DNA of 44,526 nucleotides, taken from Phoronis australis. Lineage: Eukaryota > Phoronida > Phoronidae. The stretch lies in NCBI GenBank assembly GCA_002633005.1, contig NMRA01000051.1, positions 316,268-360,793 on the forward strand, written 5' to 3'. Of this stretch, positions 35,480 through 44,456 are shown piece by piece (position 1 is the stretch's first letter; every line of letters starts with the position of its first letter). The position numbers and the translations under genes were made by a program. The notes beneath the pieces were generated by a model. It was not told where the DNA came from, did no database searches, and saw only the letters and a program-made list of their open reading frames with translations.

Positions 35480-35626
35480 GTATTCAGTGCTTCGTCAATA
35501 GCCTGCCACCGTCAAATGCCTCTTTGGGACAGATGGGAAGGTTCAAGTGCCCTTACAGGGGAGTTATTTTCCCTACGTGTGTTGGAGGAGTTCAACGGTG
35601 GAGTGAACCAGTTTCACAATGTTCAG
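35480..35626 (+). CDS. Exon: compact CCP/Sushi module 16 (membrane-proximal)
   Basis: Acceptor TTTTTGTTTCAG, donor GTATCA at 35627, phase 1/1, only 147 bp. The peptide runs IQCFVNSLPPSNASLGQ, MGRFKCPYRGVIFPTC, VGGVQRWSEPVSQCS. All four cysteines and the tryptophan remain, but both the C1-C2 and C2-C3 loops are shortened relative to the other fifteen modules. One sequon (NAS). It is expected to be the last module before the membrane. Confidence 0.85.
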
Positions 35627-35979
35627 GTATCAGGATTTTCCTTCTTACCTGTACAATATGAGGCACCGACACGCCTTACTACTAGACCAGAAACTGTTTA
35701 TATGCCTTAAAACCGAAAAGCCGTACCTTGAGGTTGTCGGTATACAGCCGTTTCGTCCATATCTCACATACTTGGTTTACAACCAAGTGCGCCCTCTTTC
35801 GTTGTGGAATAAAAACAATAAAAACACCATGAGCGATTCCCTAATGTAGGGGGAATCCCGTAGCAGGTCCGAGTACACTACAGGGAGATCAATTCCAGGA
35901 GCTCCGCTCACACTTGGTCTGTGGACTTGAATCTCAATAGCCTCTCGTACCCTACGCGTCTACTTATCTAGATGTAGAC

Positions 35980-36333
35980 TTAATACACTGAAGTCCTCAT
36001 CAGAGACCTGATGATGTACATGTAGACCCTTGGCATGTTCTTAATGGGCCTGAGGTTGGGGTTGCGATGGCCCTTAACCCTGGTCGAAAATTGGCGACCT
36101 ATCTTACTGATATAATTGTCAGTATACTCACTACACTTATATTCGTAGATCATATACCACAGTTCTCGAGGGGGTNCATCAATCTGAGGTGGTCTTTCTT
36201 TGTTAAGCACATCGAACATCCAATCACGATATCGGTTGGCACGTGATGAACGCTTCACTTGACGAATCTCAGCTTCCCCTTCATTCTCACTACAAACAAA
36301 TTTCTCGGCTCTGTTGAGTAGAAGTCGTACCAC
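35980..36333 (-). pseudogene. Penelope-like element fragment with GIY-YIG endonuclease
   Basis: The minus-strand frame reads VRLLLNRAEKFVCSENEGEA, then QVKRSSRANRYRDWMFDVLN, then PPREL and WYMIYEYKCSEYTDNYISKI followed by GRQFSTRVKGHRN. The first two blocks are typical of the C-terminal part of the Penelope-type RT. The last matches the GIY-YIG nuclease (Y.I.C..C...YIGET.R....R...H), with YIGET changed to YISKI. The linker between PPREL and the nuclease is deleted. One ambiguous base lies at 36176. Confidence 0.75.
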
Positions 36334-36399
36334 CGACCGTTTATGAGACAGATGGTGATTCGATGCAAAGGTTTTTCTCAGTAATCAGTGCGCCTAGGT

Positions 36400-37045
36400 T
36401 TGCGGTAGGCCTAATCGGAAGTGGCGATAGAACCATCATCGTGGCGTTGGATGAGAGTATCGATGAAAGGGAGGGTTTGTCAGGGGAAGCGAGCAAGCTA
36501 GCCAACGGACATCGGGACTGGATGTTCGATGTGTGTAACGAGAAACGATCACGTCAGAGCGACCCCCTTATCCTCCGATCACCAATTTCCTGGGGGTATT
36601 CCTTAAGCCAGAGATGTCTCCTAAAGGATTCAGACTATTTACCTCAAACACAACATCAAATCGTTTCATAAGTCGTTTAAAACTTTCGGTACATCCTCTC
36701 ATCAATAAAAGATGTGTCACTCCCCTCTAGAGGCGTAGTGTGCTCCATGAATATAAGTGTGGTGAGAGTACTGGTAACTATAGCAGTGAGACGGGTCGCC
36801 ATTTATCGACCAGGGTTAAGGATCATCGCAACCCCAACCTCAGACCCATTTCTGCTATTCAAGGACATGCCAGGGATCCATATCACCAGGTCTCTGATCA
36901 ATATTTCAGCATATCAAGTTTACATACAGATAAGTGGACGAGCAGGATACGGGATGCTATTGAGATTCCAGTCCATTGGCCAAATCTGAACAAAGATCCT
37001 GCTACGCCATTCCCAGCGACATTAGGGGATCCTTCATGGTGTTTT
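36400..37045 (+). pseudogene. Second Penelope-like fragment, opposite orientation
   Basis: The plus strand shows GHRDWMFDVCNEKRSRQ near 36508, then from 36740 LHEYKCGESTGNYSSETGRH followed by LSTRVKDHRNPNLRP (a degraded GIY-YIG), and then RIRDAIEIPVHWPNLNKDPA, the usual Penelope C-terminal end. It is homologous to the minus-strand fragment next to it, so the two lie head to head. Its frame happens to run on into the candidate transmembrane exon, giving a 233-codon ORF that should not be read as one protein. Confidence 0.75.
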
Positions 37046-37151
37046 AGTGTTTTTATTTCACAACGAAAGTGGGTACATCTGGTGGTGAACCAAGTCCGTG
37101 AGACATGGACGAACGGCTGGACACCGACAACCTCAAGTTACGGCTTTTCAG

Positions 37152-37250
37152 TTCCAATGGGATCTTTATTTCAAAGTCATCTTTATTTAATAATATGTGC
37201 AGTAGTATTGTTTACTGTGGGTAATGGAAAGATGGTCCATAGCGTGAAAG
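37152..37250 (+). CDS. Candidate transmembrane exon
   Basis: Acceptor GGCTTTTCAG precedes 37152 and a consensus donor GTAAGT begins at 37251. Phase 1 at both ends (99 bp) fits the CCP16 donor. The peptide is VPMGSLFQSH, then LYLIICAVVLFTVG, then NGKMVHSVK. The hydrophobic stretch followed by basic residues fits a type I membrane anchor, although it is short. The next exon should carry the rest of the tail and the stop; none is certain. An acceptor at 38056 would add Gly-Asp and stop. Retention past 37250 would add about 63 residues to a stop near 37439. Confidence 0.5.
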
Positions 37251-38656
37251 GTAAGTATCCATACGAATGCATCACCTCCATTTCTAGCGCACCTGCACAG
37301 AAAAATAAGCGATTTCTAACCATGGGAAACTTGATCAAGAACTCAAGCTTGGACATTACTTGTCGCGTTGATTTAAGAGGAAAGCTTGAGAACGGTAGGT
37401 ATGGGCGGCTTGCAAACTTCTGTCATGTGCTGCTGCTGTGAATGAAGTCGGCGAGCCTGTACGTTATGCATGAGAAAGTACGTGTCATAGCCGCGGTGGT
37501 ATACAGTGTACATGTATGGAACGCCCTTAGCTTCGCCTCGTGATTAGTCAGTTGGACGAGCCCGACAGCTTCTTACGAGTCAGTTTCATTTGACGAGTAG
37601 CACACTTTAAAGTCACTGTCGTCGAAACCGGAGGTACGTGCGTGAAAAGCATTTTCAGAAAAAACAATCGTTCCAAGAATCTGTTGAAGGAAAAAATCAA
37701 CATGTTCCTTCAACCTTCTTGGCGAGATAAATTTTCGCCCGTCCAATCACAAGTATTAATGTTAACATTTGGATAATGTTAGTGTACGCGTAAACTTATC
37801 TCCCATGTCATTGGAGGTGAACATAACACGTTTGGCTACTCATGTCTTATCACATGTAAAGCCAACATCCATTGTATCGACGTACATTAGTACATCTATT
37901 TCGCGTGTTACTTGTCCAAATGAGTTGAAACAGTATGTGATGGCAAGGGCGTTCCATGGTGATGTTTGTGGTCGGCTGCAAAGTGTGTGATATGTCGGGA
38001 TGCAACGTGAAACACAAATTGAATACAAATAACACGAAATGTTTAGTTCGTTGCAGGAGATTGAACTTTTGATTCATGATCCGAACACCAGCTTCGATAT
38101 TGGTTCCACGTCTCATCGACTCATTCACAAAGTCATGCAAGCATCACAGAATAGATTAATTTTATGAAGGCTCTACGTCATGCTATGATCTAAGCGACAA
38201 TCAAAGCGACGAGAAGGTTTTTGTCTATCCTTTTCGCCAAATCATACACTCCTACATAAAAGTCCAAGTACTCTCAAAACATTAACTGCAACATACACTG
38301 TACATGTATATGTTCAAAACGTTGTAACATTTGATAGAGGTGAGAATTCTTCGCCAAAGAGTTGTCATTAAAATAAGTTACTCAGTGCAGAACTGTTGGC
38401 GATTCATTGCGAAGATTGACGCGTAATATGACAAAAATTCTATGGGACCCAGATGTGAATTTATGTTAGAAACGCGTTAAATCAGTAAGAGCTTTTGAAA
38501 TATTAGATTGTGTGTTAACTACATGTACTTCTTAGTTTCGTCCGTCCATTGTTTGCGCTTTTTTAGTTTGGTCTCATTAGTCATACTTACATTTAGTTTG
38601 TATCTGCCTGTCTGTCTCTGTCAGGTTTTCTACAGGCTTGTTTTATATTTTATCAC
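37251..38656. other. Stretch after the last recognised exon
   Basis: 1.4 kb. A second donor-like GTAGGT in phase 1 occurs at 37396. No terminal exon with a convincing tail was found, and open frames on either strand match nothing known. Confidence 0.4.
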
Positions 38657-38929
38657 ATACGCGTTGAATCAGTCGAGTGCAATACGGCCATGTAATAATG
38701 TTTTCCGCACTCACCTCCCGAACTACTTCAACACTGACCTCTGACAATGAAAGTTCAAAAGGTAGGTCAATGTCGACTCCACGTCCTTAGCTGGTTCGAT
38801 CATAAAACTTTCCGAAAATAGTTTAAAGTAATACAGTTGCAAAAGGAAATGACACTCAACTTGCAATCAGCTCCCAATCGTTACATCTGGAACATGACTG
38901 TTAATTATATGACAGTTCTCGATTGCATG

Positions 38930-39114
38930 GGCGTAGATGAAGTAATATCCCACTCGACATTATTCCACGTATACGCGGAATAATGTCTGGTGGATATTAC
39001 TTCATCTAAGCCACTCCAGACATGATTCTGCGTATCGACCTTGACCTTCGGTCTCGGTTGATACGCAGAATAAAGTCTCGTGGGATATTACTTCATCTAC
39101 GCCATTCTCGGCTG
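38930..39114. repeat. Two adjacent hairpins sharing a 21-bp arm
   Basis: Hairpin 1 (38930-39012) runs from GGCGTAGATGAAGTAATATCC to its complement GGATATTACTTCATCTA and then AGCC, with inner arms GACATTATTCC/GGAATAATGTC. Hairpin 2 (39016-39103) pairs ATTCTGCGTATC with GATACGCAGAAT and is followed by another GGATATTACTTCATCTACGC. A fourth, diverged copy (GGGATAATACTTCAACTACG) lies at 39916. Confidence 0.85.
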
Positions 39115-39479
39115 GTTTTGTATTTTTCCCGCTTCGAATTCCCAAGTTTCTTTCATTTTTTCGTCAGATTTTTTTAAATATTAACTCAGACTGTTCACGT
39201 GCCGCATCACATCCTATATGTATGTGCTTGCGTGTTGGGCTGCAAGTTTTCTCTTGTAAAAGAAGCAGTTTTAAATGTAACGATTTATTACTTGAAAAGA
39301 GATAACAAAGATAAAAACTACGGTAACTGCATTGAATTTGTGACATCTCCTGAAAAAAATTAAATGACACCAATATTTGCTATTGTAATTACCGTGGAAT
39401 CTGCGCCTGAGTTTCAAACGATATATAATATTAAGCAATTGAAAACTGAGACAGAACTGTCATATAATTAACAGTCCTG

Positions 39480-39720
39480 TGGCCCGTTCCAACAAAACTG
39501 ACTTAGCTAAGACAAATCTTAAAATTGAGTAAATTTTAAAATAAAAGTTAAATTTGTCTCAAAATCAAGAAAGAGGTCCTAAGTTTGACTTAAGGCTATT
39601 ACCTAAGTTTTGTCTTAATTTTGACTAACTCTCCAAAGGTGGAAGTTTCTAAGTTGGGAAGTTAAGACAAAGCTTAGACTTAAGTCAAAAATGAACTTAG
39701 GTCAGTTTTTTGGAACAGAC
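39480..39720. mobile_element. 241-bp MITE with TIRs and TCCTG target duplication
   Basis: Imperfect terminal inverted repeats are GTTCCAACAAAACTGACTTAG at the left and, in reverse complement of the right end, GTTCCAAAAAACTGACCTAAG. TCCTG flanks both sides (39475-39479 and 39721-39725). The left arm of the surrounding palindrome provides an empty site (ACAGTCATGTTCCAG in reverse complement), confirming insertion. The interior is AT-rich and non-coding. Confidence 0.8.
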
Positions 39721-39915
39721 TCCTGTTCCAGGTGTAACGATTGGGACCTGATTGCATGTTGAGTGTTGTTTACACTGGTGCAATTGCATTACTTTAAACT
39801 ATTTTCGGAAAGTTTGATGATCGAACAGGCTAACGACGTCGAGTTGTAGTGCTGGAGGTGAATACAGGAAACATTGTTACATGGCCGTATTGCACTCGTC
39901 TGATTCAACGCGTAT

Positions 39916-41040
39916 GGGATAATACTTCAACTACGCCACTCGCGGTACGTTTTGTGTATTTATTCCACATCTGTAAATACGAACACCCAATAAGCCACGA
40001 AATATACCGGAAGAGGCAATCCGAATACAACGGTAGAGGCCATACAGAACTGTTGGTGTGCAGTCTCCTGGCGAAGTAAATTTGTGTGTGATTGGGCTCG
40101 TTGATTTGGGTTACTTAAAGCATTGATCAAAGGCGTCATTCCTGAAAAAGGCAGTTTTACTGCTTGAAAAACAGGAAAGATTTACCTTTGAAAATTCCGA
40201 CGGACGGTGATAAGGCTGCTATTTTTATGCTTCCCTAGTTTCAATCGCGATTTTCATAAATAGGTCAATTGTCGGCTAAAGAGCATCTTCAACACAATTA
40301 GCCAAACATCTAATGGGCCACAAGGTGGCATTTTTTTCAATGTTTTTGATATAATCTATCAATATACTTTAACACAGAAAACGTTCCATGACATACTCTT
40401 GCACATTTTTGAGATATTTGACCTCAAATGTTTGAAAATCTGACGAAAAATACTTAAAATAGCATGTGACACTCATACAGTAACTGAACATCAGAGAGTT
40501 ATGGTTGACAGGGTTGAGGTATTTTATTCTCATTGGATTCACTATCTGATTCGTAATGCCTTGCCAGAGTCTCATTGTAAGCCAGGAAAACTTCACCTTC
40601 GTTTTGCCGGAGTATATAAGATTGTCAGTTCTGAATTCAGGTTTCCACTTTTACAGCACTTGGTGAGTTGGCTGCTGGAACCTTTCTTCTAAGATTGCTT
40701 TCAGAGTAGCCACGCGCAACACTTGACAATAAAAAATCAACCGTTAATGGATAAAAACATCTCAAAACGTGTTGAAACAGTGGCGAATCTATGATATCAC
40801 AAAGGGGACCAACACTCTGTCCGTCTGTAAGCATTTGCGCAAACCACGATTGTAGATGCGTATAGCACCGAATGGGGAGAGGTCGGGAGGGGGCTTTGCC
40901 CTCCCGCCCAGGAAATTTTTCTGTTTTTTCCTTTAAAAATCAAGCATTTTCCTTGATTCCTGAAGTACTATCCAAGAAAAAAAGGAAATAAAAAAAAACA
41001 TAAAAAACACGGAGAACGTGTCAAACAGGAAACACCGTTT
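39916..41040. other. Gene-free stretch
   Basis: No exon could be supported. A short hairpin-like GGGAGGGGGCTTTGCCCTCC lies near 40886-40906, just upstream of the tRNA-like repeat, and may belong to the same element. Confidence 0.45.
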
Positions 41041-41110
41041 GTACCACAGACTCGAACTCACGACCTGACGGATAAAGCGCGCGTGCTTTACCACTACACC
41101 ACCACGATTT
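41041..41110 (-). repeat. tRNA-derived SINE head or tRNA pseudogene
   Basis: On the minus strand an A box TGGTGTAGTGGTAAAGC (41101-41085) and a B box GAGTTCGAGTC (41059-41049) occur at tRNA spacing. The D stem pairs (GTGT/GCAC), but the anticodon and T stems contain mismatches and the loop lacks the invariant U33. It is therefore not scored as a working tRNA. Confidence 0.55.
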
Positions 41111-41829
41111 AACTACTATCAGGAAGAGATAACCAGGAAGGGACAACTAGCTAAACCGCCGTTTTTGGCCTCCTTCCCCGGACTAATTTCAGGACTTAAG
41201 TTTTGTTTAAAAGGAAACAGATGATTTTATCAGAGAGATTAAAGTTTTTTCTATAGAAGGATATCAAAAAAACTCACTTTTCAACCTTAAACAGTGGTGT
41301 AATTGTACGTTGAAAATATCGACTTCAGCGCACGCAATCGCAATTTCCCACACGCAGTCACGGGTATTTAAGCTTTTCCGTCGATGTATAGATGGCGCAG
41401 TAGTCAAGTACTCCCTCATTTGCATATCAAATTTGGATGTGGGAGTTCTGAGACTCTCGTCAGTTTAGTTGTTGTCGAGCGCTTGAGTGAATAAAGCGGT
41501 GACCTCCCGCTGAGAGCACGCGCTGATGAACATACCACAGCTAAATCGATCGCTTCGCAATCAGGAGGTGAAAACACTTTCATGACCGCAGTTCCGAATT
41601 TCCAGCTAAGCAAGCCCTATTTCGAGGAGCGGATTTGAATTGTTTTCGTCCCCAGACTGTGGATTGCAGAGAAGATTAGAATGAGGTCAACATCGAACTT
41701 TCTGCGGCTACCTATCGTGTTGATAGTTTGAAGTGTCAGAGCCATAGACGGAGCGCGCGGGATGTCTATGATTCCTGTTCTTCTTCAGTAGACGAAAACA
41801 TTGCTATCGGCATAAAGAATGACCGTGGG
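41111..41829. other. Gene-free stretch
   Basis: No supported gene. An ATTTGCAT octamer word occurs at 41419 and TATTTAAG near 41366, but no transcription unit could be tied to them. Confidence 0.4.
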
Positions 41830-41889
41830 TTATTCATTTTGAGGTGGACACCTGTATTCAAGAATAAATATTAATACTCTGTAATATCT

Positions 41890-42113
41890 CACCCTCCGCG
41901 TTTCATTTCTTTGACGTTGTTTGAGGTTGCGGTATCGTGAAACAACGCCGTCGGGTGAGAGAAGTTGCACCGAATAACTGGAATTGGCTGCAGTTCTTTC
42001 CTTTAGAATGCCCGGACTCAACTGTGCCATTTTCTTGGCAAGTCTCTTGCCTGCCGAAATCTTTCTGAGCATTGAAGACATCAGCCTTCTCCTGCGCCAA
42101 TCAACCTTTTATC
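41890..42113 (-). CDS. Possible minus-strand exon, unidentified
   Basis: On the minus strand a frame contains MSSMLRKISAGKRLAKKMAQ, then LSPGILKERTAANSSYSVQL and GVVSRYRNLKQRQRNETRR. It is preceded by an acceptor-like GGCGCAG and followed by a donor-like GTGAGA near 41890. The basic composition looks protein-like and is not obviously low complexity. I do not recognise a family. It could be part of a transposon ORF or an exon of a host gene, and may join the frame at 42220-42498. Confidence 0.25.
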
Positions 42114-42219
42114 TGCTACAGAAATGTTATGCCTAATTTCCTAACATTTTAGCACACTTTGTGGCTCTGCTACAGTTAGCACTGCCATAATCGTATTTCT
42201 TAATTCCGCCACAGTATGC

Positions 42220-42498
42220 CTACTTGGAATTTAGTTTTGCTAGGTGTTTTTCCAAAGTAAGCCACAACAGTTGTTCATCATTAAATGCCTCAGATTCTTC
42301 GACGCCATGGACATTTCCGTCAACACAAAACACACCCTTGCCATTCTTAAAAAATCGTATGCTTCGAAGGACCGGCAGTAACCGTGGCTGGAATGTCGGC
42401 AGCTTCGCGACTAAGTCTACAGCAAACTCCTGTTGAAATTCTCCATACTTCAAAATTCTTGTTTGCAGGTGCTGATAATTGCCTTCAATGGTTTTCAT
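42220..42498 (-). CDS. Unidentified minus-strand ORF, 92 codons
   Basis: From an ATG the frame reads MKTIEGNYQHLQTRILKYGE, then FAVDLVAKLPTFQPRLLPVL and FNDEQLLWLTLEKHLAKLNS before the stop. It follows an acceptor-like CTTTCTAG 11 bp upstream. The sequence has a plausible helical composition, but no domain is recognised. The short frame at 42224-42436 on the other strand is its shadow. It may form one gene or transposon with the frame at 41890-42113. Confidence 0.3.
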   Translation of the reverse strand: MKTIEGNYQHLQTRILKYGEFQQEFAVDLVAKLPTFQPRLLPVLRSIRFFKNGKGVFCVDGNVHGVEESEAFNDEQLLWLTLEKHLAKLNSK

Positions 42499-42873
42499 AA
42501 TAAGAGACTAGAAAGCACTCACGCCCACTGGCCTGCTGCCTTACATTTTCACTGGCCACCTTGCTACAGTCGACTTGCGCAATAGCCGAATTAGTGTCCA
42601 CATTTGTGGTCACGTGCCGGATACAGGCCCATGAGACAAGTTGCAGAAACAAATTCAGTACGAATCCATAAACCCTCTTACACGCACAATAAAATGCGCA
42701 AAACCGCTCCTGTATTTTTTAACCTTTAATTTAATGCTCAAGCTATACAACGAGTGCGTGTTAAAACACAACATTGACCTTGGACCAACGATGGACTCCT
42801 TGCATCAGGACCTTAGTAAACGGGGGGAGGGCGAGTGCCACCCCCAAAAAATTGCATGCCTCAGGGTTAAACC

Positions 42874-43023
42874 ATGGCAACCGACAAAGGTGTGGCGATG
42901 GGGAAAGACAAAAAAGAAAGACTTCGAATATTGATCAGAGAGAAAACTCAAGAGAACTTTGAAAACGCTCTATCAGTGTATGGTTTACCATTTGAGGGCC
43001 CTGACCAGGACAATTGTTGTTAG
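42874..43023 (+). CDS. Small ORF with strong start context
   Basis: A 49-codon frame begins at an ATG in ACCATGG context, reads MATDKGVAMGKDKKERLRIL and continues to ENALSVYGLPFEGPDQDNCC before TAG. Its charged, lysine-rich start and absence of repeats are mildly protein-like. No family is recognised, and chance or a transposon remnant is equally possible. Confidence 0.2.
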   Translation: MATDKGVAMGKDKKERLRILIREKTQENFENALSVYGLPFEGPDQDNCC

Positions 43024-43142
43024 GGTCTCCGTTTTTGCAGCATAGGTCGTCTAAGCGCTCTTGAAAATGTGCACTTAACCATTCATATATGTATTTCGAA
43101 AACTCGAGAAAATTTGTAAAGCAAAAACTTTGCGGAACGTAT

Positions 43143-43306
43143 TAAAGGAGCATGCCACCCAAAAACAACCTAATTTGTATAAATTTAGATCGAGTAGTTC
43201 TACTCCATAACGGCACGCGCGGTTAACCAATGACGTAATTGGTTTCACACGCAGTCTGTTCAGCAGTTCACAACACGGGTTACTGGTGTCAGCTTATCGC
43301 TTGAAT
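43143..43306 (+). repeat. Dispersed repeat A, right copy
   Basis: Matches the reverse complement of 3231-3436 across its whole length except for about 40 bases absent here. It starts TTAAAGGAGCATGCCACCC and ends near GGTGTCAGCTTATCGCTTGA. Confidence 0.8.
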
Positions 43307-43568
43307 TCATCGTTTTACACCAATAAATCATCAAACTTCGATGTAAAACTCTTAAAAATACACCGAGTTCTTATAAAAACGTGTTGTTTTATTTCGCTGT
43401 TACGGATTTATTGGTATTTGGACACGGCCGTAGCCTACAACAGCTCGGCATTCCAATAAGGTCCGTGGCAGGAGTTTGGGGTCTTTTCGGAGATAAGTTC
43501 GAAGTATTTTTCCGTGAGATACAGACAGGAGAACCTAGTCTGTGTTGAGTTCTAAACAAGCAAAACGC

Positions 43569-43688
43569 TCGTTATCCTGGCCAGTGGCTCGGAGCCCGGT
43601 CAGGCCCGTCGCGGCCGGCCGGATTGAGTCGTTATCCCGACCAGTGGCTCGGAAACTGATCAGACATCACGAACATAAACCAGCCAAA
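43569..43688. repeat. Diverged tandem duplication, 60-bp unit x2
   Basis: TCGTTATCCTGGCCAGTGGC (43569) recurs as TCGTTATCCCGACCAGTGGC (43629), followed in each by TCGGA and a similar CAG-containing segment. Confidence 0.85.
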
Positions 43689-43844
43689 GTTGGAAACTAA
43701 ACTTCTAGTCAGGAAAATACTATACTAGTGAGCCAAAGTAATGTGCACGTGATTACATGTATGTTGGTGAATTAGCCACGAAACTGCAAATCTACTTACT
43801 CGTCGGGGCCGCGAATTCAGGTTCCGCTTTGTCCACAGCACCGT

Positions 43845-44100
43845 CAGCATGCGCACACCCAGCCTTCAATATGGGGGGGCTCGAATTTCTGCCGTTGTGG
43901 ACCTTTTGGTAACAAAAAAGCGGGAGATTTAAAAAAACGGGGACACCACTGTGAATTCGCGATTGTGCTTATTTAGAGGACTTTAGTATCATTTTCTCGG
44001 ACTTTTTGTTTCCCAGAGGCGGACCTTTTTGCCCACTTCGCCACTTTGGCCTAGCTCGTTCGAGCCCCCGAGCCCCCCTGGGAGCGCGCATGGTCAGGGC
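43845..44100 (-). repeat. Dispersed repeat B, right copy
   Basis: Collinear with 6890-7140 when read on the minus strand: GGGGGGCTCGGGGGC, an AAGTCC block with GAAACAAAAAGTCCGAG, ATTCGAGCCCCCCCATAT and GGGTGTGCGCATG. Confidence 0.75.
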
Positions 44101-44456
44101 AGAAGCTGTACATTGACAATCATTATTTGAATAATGTAAATATAAATAAAGCTTCCCCTAACACCTGGCTGTGGGATAGAAATCGAGTTGTTTCACAACA
44201 GTTTCTGCTATCTAACACTAAATTAGCATGAGCTCACACGGCCTCGGTGTCCCGTCAATTAGTTTTATTGCACTTAAAGCCGGAACGCAGTGATTTATTC
44301 ATTGCTGGCTTCTCAAATCATGTTTGCACTCAGGAACACTCCAAAGGCATTACAAATTGCATCTAATGAGACACACTTTGTTTCAGTTTTATATAAGTAT
44401 TGGTTAGGGTGAGAATAATTCATTTTGAAACAGAACGCTCAGTAATAAACGTCAAC

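Larger units (their letters stand above)
35627..37151. other. Intron after CCP16 with Penelope-like remnants
   Basis: 1.5 kb, mostly filled by two oppositely oriented Penelope-like fragments (35980-36333 minus, 36400-37045 plus). The rest shows nothing recognisable. Confidence 0.6.
14332..37250 (+). other. Multi-exon receptor gene: CTLD, 16 CCP modules, transmembrane segment (overview)
   Basis: This entry marks the extent of the assembled gene; exons are listed separately. Nineteen exons follow in a consistent phase: a candidate signal peptide, two lectin-domain exons (joined by a phase-2 intron), 16 CCP exons and a membrane exon, all other junctions being phase 1. From 15422 the coding sum is 3459 nt with no stop. 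The lectin-then-CCP-then-membrane order is known from Drosophila furrowed and, with an EGF module added, vertebrate selectins. The expected role is cell-surface recognition or adhesion, but the ligand cannot be predicted. The signal exon and membrane exon are less certain than the 18 exons between them. The terminal cytoplasmic exon with stop codon was not found. Confidence 0.8.
38657..39915. repeat. Large composite palindrome (foldback region)
   Basis: The left arm (38657-38925) matches the reverse complement of the right arm (39447-39479 plus 39721-39915). Shared blocks include ATACGCGTTGAATCAG, GAGTGCAATACGGCCATGTA, AAACTTTCCGAAAATAGTTT and CTGTTAATTATATGACAG. The right arm is interrupted by a 241-bp element. 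The spacer contains two further hairpins. No coding sequence was found. It may be a Foldback-type element or several nested insertions. Confidence 0.8.

Noticed and set aside
36740-37441. 233-codon plus-strand ORF as a single protein
   Set aside because: The first third is a Penelope GIY-YIG remnant and the end is a separate exon with its own splice sites. Continuity of frame is probably chance.
41041-41110. Functional tRNA gene
   Set aside because: A and B boxes are present, but the anticodon and T stems have mismatches and U33 is missing. It is better read as a SINE head or pseudogene.
41419-41426. ATTTGCAT octamer as a promoter element
   Set aside because: One 8-bp match is expected by chance, and no gene start could be placed nearby.
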